Assembly: GCF_947179515.1 (NCBI RefSeq)
Contig: NC_067490.1
Location: 33,654,925-33,718,924, forward strand
Source of the DNA: Apodemus sylvaticus
Lineage: Eukaryota > Chordata > Mammalia > Rodentia > Muridae
Length of the DNA: 64,000 nucleotides
Reading direction: 5' to 3'
The notes beneath the pieces were generated by a model that was not told the origin of the DNA, searched no databases, and saw only the letters and a list, made by a program, of their open reading frames with translations. This document shows positions 58,417-64,000 of this stretch, piece after piece; positions within the stretch are counted from its first letter, which is position 1, and every line of letters begins with the position of its first letter. A program made the translations under genes and the position numbers.

Positions 58417-61400
58417 ATGATAGGAAGCAATAACCACTATTCCTTAATATCTCTTAACATCAATGGACTCAGTTCCCCAATAAAAAGACATAGACTAACA
58501 GACTGGCTACGTAAACAGGACCCTATATTTTGCTGCATACAGGAAACATACCTCAGTGTCAAAGACAAAAACTACCTTAGAGTAAAAGGCTGGAAGACAA
58601 TTCTACAAGCAAATGGTCCCAGGAAACAAGTCGGAGTTGCCATTCTAATATCAGATAAAATTGACTTTCAACCTAATGTCATCAAAAGATACATGGAAGG
58701 TCACTACTTGCTGGTCAAAGGAAAAATCCACCAAGAAGAACTCTCAATCCTGAACATCTATGTCCCAAATACAAGGGCGCCCTCATTCATAAAAGAAACT
58801 TTACAAAAGCTCAAAGCACACATTACACCTAACACAATAATTGTGGGTGACTTCAACACTCCACTCTCACCAATGGACCGATCAGGAAAACAGAAACTAA
58901 ACAGGAAGACAGTGAAACTAATTGAAGCTTTGGATCGATTGGAGTTAACATATATATATAGAACTTTTCATCCCAAAGCAAAAGAATATACCTTTTTCTC
59001 AGCACCTCATGGTACCTTCTCCAAAATAGATCATATAGTTGGTCACAAGACAGACCTCAACAAATATAAGAAGATTGAAATAATCCCATGCCTCCTATCA
59101 GATCACTATGGAGTAAAAGTGGTCTTTAATAACAATAAAAACAACAGAAAGTCCACATACATATGGAAACTGAACAATACTAAATGATACCTTGGTCAAG
59201 GAAGAAATAAAGAAAGAAATCAAAAAATTCTTAGAATTTAATGAAAATGAAGGCACAACATATACAAATCTATGGGACACAATGAAAGCAGTGCTAAGAA
59301 GAAAACTCATAGCTTTGAGTGCTTCCAAAAAGAAATTTGAGAGAGCATACACTAGAAGATTAACAGAACAACTGAAAGCCCTGGAACAAGAAGAAGTTAA
59401 TTCACCCAGGAGGAGAAGAAGACAGGAAATCATCAAACTCAGGGCTGAAATCAATCAAGTAGAAACCAAGAGAACCATACAAAGAATCAACAAAACCAAA
59501 AGCTGGTTCTTTGAAAAAATCAACAAGATAGATAAACCCTTAGCCAGACTAACCAAAGGGCAGAGAAAGTATTCAAATTAACAAAATTAGAAATGAAAAC
59601 GGAGATATTACAACAGAAACTGAGGAAATTCAAAAAAATCATCAGATCCTACTACAAAAACCTGTACTCAACACAACTGGAGCATCTGGAGGAAATGGAC
59701 ATTTCTTAGACAAATTCCAATTATCAAAATTAAACCAGGATCAAATAGACCATCTAAACAGACCCATAACCCCTAAAGAAATAGAAGGGGTCATAGATAG
59801 GCTTCCGACCAAAAAAAGCACAGAACCAGATGGTTTCAGTGCAGAATTCTATCAAACCTTCAAAGAAGACTTAACACCAATACTCTTCAAACTTTTCCAC
59901 CAAATAGAAACAGAAGGAACACTACCCAACTCCTTCTTCAAAGCCACTATTACGCTGATACCAAAACCACACAAAGATCCAACTAAGAAAGAGAATTTCA
60001 GGCCAATTTCCCTTATGAATATCGATGCAAAAATACTAAATAAAATTCTTGCCCACCGAATCCAAGAACACATCAAAATGATCATCCACCATGATCAAGT
60101 AGGCTTCATCCCAGGGATGCAGGGATGGTTCAATATAAGGAAATCCATAAATGCTATCCACTACATAAACAAACTCAGAGAAAAAAACCACATGATCATT
60201 TCACTAGATGCTGAAAAGGCATCTGACAAAATTCAGCATCCTTTCAAGCTAAAAGTCTTGGAAAGGACAGGAATTCAAGGCCCATATCTAAACATAGTAA
60301 AAGCAATATACAGCAAACTGGTAGCCAACATCAAACTAAATGGAGAGAAACTTGAAGCAATCCCACTAAAATCAGGGACTAGACAAGGCTGCCCCCTCTC
60401 TCCATATCTTTTCAATATAGTTCTTGAAGTCCTAGCTAGAGCAATTAGACAACATAAGGAAGTCAAAGGGATACAAATTAGGAAGAAGTCAAACTATCAC
60501 TATTTGCAGATGATATGATAGTATACTTAAGTGACCCTAAAAACTCTACTAGAGAACTCCTACAGCTGATAAACAACTTCAGCAAAGTGGCTAGCTACAA
60601 AATCAACGAAAGCAAATCAGTAGCCTTTATATATTCAAAGGACAAGCAGACTGAGAAAGAAATTAGGGAAATGACTCCCTTCACAATAACTACAAACAGC
60701 ATAAAGTATCTTGGGGTGACTCTAACCAAACAAGTGAAAGACCTATATGACAACACAAGAACTTCAAATCTCTGAAGAAGAAAATCGAAGAAGATCTCAG
60801 AAAATGGAAAATCTTCCATGCTCGTGGATTGGTAGGTTTAATATAGTTAAAATGGCCATCTTGCCAAAGGCAATCTACAGATTCAATGCTATCCCCATAA
60901 AAATCCCAACTCAGTTCTTCATAGAACTAGAAAGAGCAATTCTCAAATTCATCTGGAATAACAAAAAACCCAGGATAGCTAAAACTATTCTCAATAGGAA
61001 AAGAACTTCAGGGGGATTCAGTATCCCAGACTTTAAACTTTACTACAGAGCAATAGTGATAAAAACTGCATGGTATTGGTACAATATCAGGCAAGTGGAT
61101 CAATGGAATAGGATTGAAGACCCAGAAATGAACCAACACACCTATGATCACTTGATTTTCAACAAAGGAGCTGAAAGCATCCAGTGGAAAAAAGATAGTC
61201 TTTTCAACAAAAGGTGCTTGTTCAATTGGAGGTCAGCATGCAGAAGAATGCGAATCAATTCTTATCTCCATTCTTATCTCCTTGTACTAAGATCAACTCC
61301 AAATGGGTCAAGGACCTCCACATAAAACCTGACACACTGAAACTAATAGAAAAGAAACGGGGGAAGACCCTTGAGGACATGGGCACAGGGGAAAAGTTCC

Positions 61401-62242
61401 TGAACAGAACACCAATAGCTTACGCTCTAAGATCAAGAATTGACAAATGGGACCTCATAAAACTACAAAGTTTCTGTAAGGCAAAGGACACTGTCAAAAG
61501 GACAAAACGTCAACCAACAGATTGGGAAAGGATCTTCACCAACCCTAAATCTGACAGAGGGCTAATATCTAATATATACAAAGAACTCAAGAAGGTAGAA
61601 CTCAGAGAACCAAATAACCCCATTAAAAAGTGGGGTACGGAGCTAAACAAAGAATTTTCACATGAAGAACTTCAGAGGGCTGAGAAACACCTTAAGAAAT
61701 GTTCAACATCATTAATCATTAGGGAAATGCAAATCAAAACAACCCTGAGATTTCACCTCATACCAGTCAGAATGGCTAAGGTCAAAAACTCAGGAGACAG
61801 CAGGTGTAGGCAAGGATGTGGAGAAAAAGGAACACTCCTCCACTGCTGGTGGGATTGCAAGACGGTGCAACCACTTTGGAAATCAGTCTGGCGATTCCTC
61901 AGAAAACTGGGCATGACACTTCCTGAGGACCCTGTTATACCACTCCTGGGCATATACCCAGAGGATTCTTCAGCATGCAATAAGGACACATGCTCCACTA
62001 TGTTCATAGCAGCCCTATTTGTAGTAGCCAGAAGCTGGAAAGAACCCAGGTGTCCTTCAACGGAGTAATGGATACAAAAAATGTGGTATATTTACACAAT
62101 GGAGTACTATTCGGCCATTAGAAACAATGAATTCATGAAATTCTTAGACAAATGGATGGAGCTGGAGAACATCATACTAAGTGAGGTAACCCAGTCTCAA
62201 AAGATCAATCATGGTATGCACTCACTGATAAGTGGATATTAG
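58417..62242 (+). pseudogene. L1 ORF2 (endonuclease-reverse transcriptase), defective
   Basis: Starts MIGSNNHYSLISLNINGL. Endonuclease: NINGL, IQETYL, IVGDFNTPLSPMDRS, HIVGHKTD and SDHYGV are intact in the first 256 codons. Lesions: about 5 bases lost near 59180; 1 base near 59567; one extra A in the A7 run at 59632-59638; a few bases lost near 60480; an insertion near 60755; a shift near 61275; and GAG TAA (nonsense) at 62066-62068, 58 codons before the natural TAG. RT motifs remain readable: FRPISLMNIDAKILNKIL, LDAEKASDKIQ (serine where AFD is usual), SGTRQGCPLSPYLFN and FADD at 60503-60514. The C-terminal cysteine region reads LHCWWDCKTVQPLW. Confidence 0.93.
60503..60514 (+). other. RT active-site FADD
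   Basis: TTT GCA GAT GAT, in frame with the ORF that continues from 60515 (MIVYLSDPKNSTRELLQ). The preceding frame ends a few codons earlier because of a small deletion. Confidence 0.9.
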
Positions 62243-62473
62243 CCTAGAAACTTTGAATACCCAGGACATAATCCACAAATTAAATAATGTCCAAAAAGAA
62301 TGGAGGAGTGGCCCCTGGTTCTGGAAAGACTCAGTGCAAGAGTATAGGGGAATTCCAGAACAGGGAAGTGGGAAGGGGTAGATGGAGGAACAGGGAGAAG
62401 GCATATGGGACCTGCGGGGAGTGGGAACCCAGAAAAGGGGAAATCATTTGAAATGTAAATAAAAAATATATCA

Positions 62474-62475
62474 AT

Positions 62476-62507
<32 letters not shown>

Positions 62508-62523
62508 ACGAACGAACGAACGA

Positions 62524-62571
<48 letters not shown>

Positions 62572-62573
62572 AA
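62474..62573. repeat. (GAAA)n with GAAC core in L1 tail
   Basis: About eight GAAA units, four GAAC units (62507-62522), then about 12 GAAA units. It lies between the L1 3' UTR end and the transduced segment. Confidence 0.95.
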
Positions 62574-62633
62574 ATAAATCAAACAAAAAAGAGAAAGTTC
62601 CTGGGAGGATCAGGAGGGAAAATGGGAAGGTAG

Positions 62634-62638
<5 letters not shown>
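62574..62638 (+). other. Probable 3'-transduced segment
   Basis: Contains an AATAAA (62573-62578) and GAGAAAGTTCCTGGGAGGATCAG, then GGGAAAATGGGAAGGTAGAAAGT before the A-run. This is not part of the L1 3' UTR as seen in the copies at 38014 and 43983. It lies inside the target duplications. Confidence 0.75.

Positions 62639-62668
<30 letters not shown>
62639..62668 (+). repeat. Terminal poly(A) of the L1 insertion
   Basis: About 30 uninterrupted A residues followed at once by the right target duplication. Confidence 0.9.
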
Positions 62669-62670
<2 letters not shown>

Positions 62671-62679
62671 TACTAGCAG
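62666..62679. repeat. Target site duplication of L1, right
   Basis: AAAGATACTAGCAG; the leading As are shared with the poly(A) tract. Confidence 0.9.
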
Positions 62680-63026
62680 CCCATGCACTGGGCAGAATAG
62701 GCAGGACTTCCAGGCATGCTAGCAGACACAAGGGGAAAGAAATGGATTCACCATGTTTCGGGGAGAGAAAGCTCCATCAGCCATGTGAGATCTTGGGCAG
62801 AGTGGCCATCAGCCTCTTCCTGACTAAGCCTGGGGTTCCAGGCAGGTGATTGGCAACACAACTAAGCAGAGAGCAGATTTACAGTGCTGAGCTAGAACTA
62901 AAGGTAACTGAGCAACTAAAGTTGAGGGCACATTCAGGGTGCTAAGCTGGGAGTGAAAAGAAGAGTGTGATAGCCAAGGAAAGCTTAGAAGAGCCCGGCC
63001 ATTTAGCTAAAGCATACAAAAAATAA
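62680..63026 (+). repeat. LTR-like rodent repeat, right part
   Basis: Continues the block broken at 56678: CCCATGCACTGGGCAGAATAGGC, AGGACTTCCAGG, GAGTGGCCATCAGCCTCTTCC, TGACTAAGCCTGGGGTTCCAGGC, GGTGATTGGCAACACAACTAAGC and CCCGGCCATTTAGCTAAAGC. It ends in a (TG)n run. Non-coding. Confidence 0.5.
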
Positions 63027-63039
63027 GTGTGTGTGTGTG

Positions 63040-63071
<32 letters not shown>

Positions 63072-63076
63072 CGTGT
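63027..63076. repeat. (TG)n microsatellite with GAGTG units
   Basis: TG repeat interrupted by GAGTGTGAGTG. Confidence 0.95.
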
Positions 63077-63256
63077 CTTTCATCCATGGATCCAAGGGAA
63101 CCTGGATAGGGCTGGTAGCTCCGTCTGCCCTCAGCTTAAAGTGTGGTAGTTTGAACTACATGCTACATGTATGTGTTTCAGGAAAGCCTTCTGCCTTCCA
63201 GTGTCTCCAGGATGCAGTCCTACAGGTGCTTATTTCACAGCTCATTGAGAACAAGC

Positions 63257-63626
63257 TGTGGTGGTTCGAATAAGAATGGCCCCCATAGGCTCATATATTT
63301 GAATATTTGGTCACCAGTTGGTAGACTAATTGGAGAAAGACTAGAGGGTGTAGTTTTTGTTGGAGAAGTGTTACTGGGTATGAGCTTTGGGGTTTCAAAA
63401 GACTAGTACCATCCATACCCAGTCCCTCTCTTCATCTTCTCCCAATCAATCACCTCCTGCTCTCAAAAAAGGATCCAAGCCATTGGGTACTATGTCAACG
63501 CCAGGCCTGACTGCCCTGCTTCCTGACAAGAGGATCATAGACTGTAAATCTCTGGAACCATGAGCTACAAACTAAACATTTTCTTTTATAAGTTGCCTTT
63601 GTCACAGGCAAGGTAACTTTAAGACA
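63257..63626 (-). repeat. Rodent medium-reiterated repeat, reverse orientation
   Basis: TGTGGTGGTTCGAATAAGAATGGCCCCCATAGGC, TGGTCACCAGTTGG, AGACTAGAGGGTGTAG, GTTTCAAAAGACTAG, TTCTTTTATAAGTTGCCTTTG and the end TTTAAGACA. The same broad family as 5618 and 24985, inverted. A gap near the TTGCCTT...AAGACA end is visible. Confidence 0.75.
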
Positions 63627-64000
63627 CCAGCTTAGATTTTTTTGACCACCAATCTTCCAGTATTATGGATGCCCATCCCACCCCACTTTCTCATATGCTG
63701 TAGCTCATATCCCTGCCTTTCCAATGCTTAACACCACAACATGGAGGCAAGAAAGCAGTAGTGGTATAAATGACCTCATTGAGGTCAAAATGCTTTCCCT
63801 CAAGCCACACCTCTTGCAAGGGGCAGAGCTAGGAATAGGACCTACATGTTCTCATACCTTCCTGTTACTTCATCTCACTCCTCTATGTGACCCTGGGCAA
63901 GGACAGAGGAAGCACTATGTAAACTAAAGCAAGGACTACTAAGAACTGGCCCCAGCACATGGACACTGGTGATGTCAGCGCTTTGCCCTTAAGCACAGGG
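63627..64000. other. Right edge, nothing recognised
   Basis: No gene or repeat recognised. The 67-codon ORF at 63724 has no recognisable domain. Confidence 0.45.

Larger units (their letters stand above)
56693..62668 (+). mobile_element. Full-length L1 with target duplication and 3' transduction
   Basis: A complete L1 in structure: 5' UTR (56693-57149), ORF1 region (57150-58359), a 57-bp spacer, ORF2 region (58417 to ancestral TAG at 62240-62242), 3' UTR to about 62471, a (GAAA)n tract, an extra segment of about 65 bp and a terminal A-run (62639-62668). Flanked by 14-bp target duplications. Unlike the - strand copy, its 5' UTR shows no tandem monomers. It cannot be active: ORF1 has a frameshift and a nonsense codon, and ORF2 has at least six lesions. 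It inserted into an older LTR-like repeat. Confidence 0.95.

Overview
The window is nuclear DNA from a murine rodent (mouse/rat group). The evidence is spliced coding exons, B1, B2, B3, B4 and ID-type SINEs, L1 elements with murine ORF1/ORF2 proteins, one L1 carrying a 5' UTR of roughly 200-bp tandem monomers, and dense (CA)n, (CT)n and (GA)n microsatellites. I cannot settle the species. The young L1 protein wording looks rat-like to me from memory, yet only worn ID elements are visible.

Layout. Bases 1-4590 hold the 3' end of one protein-coding gene on the + strand, recognised as Man1a1 (Golgi class I alpha-1,2-mannosidase IA). Two coding exons (1408-1523 and 1892-2018) give the last 80 residues, followed by a long 3' UTR with several poly(A) signals, a perfect hairpin and a diverged internal duplication. 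I find no further host coding exon from there to the right edge, so this looks like the intergenic flank downstream of Man1a1.

Bases 4600-43900 are mostly unique sequence scattered with old repeats: worn L1 3' ends (Lx-type and mammalian-wide), SINEs, rodent medium-reiterated repeats with TGTCTTAGT-type ends, a hAT-like repeat, a 67-bp minisatellite and many microsatellites. A B2 dimer with a 14-bp target duplication at 35515-35827 lies beside a short unrecognised ORF (35842-36114, - strand) that may be a retrocopy.

Bases 43980-63030 are dominated by two near-full-length L1 elements of one subfamily in opposite orientation: a - strand copy at about 43983-49988 and a + strand copy at 56693-62668. 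The second has a target duplication, an intact 5' UTR and a probable 3' transduction, and it splits an older LTR-like repeat. Between them lies the tail of a much older L1. Both young copies are dead: frameshifts, nonsense codons, a lost ORF1 start codon, an FADD-to-FADY change in one, and a microhomology deletion. No CRISPR array, operon, tRNA or rRNA is present. I did not find a convincing undescribed biological system; the notable items are the L1 pair and its shared lesions, the B2 dimer, the 3' UTR structures and the repeat architecture.
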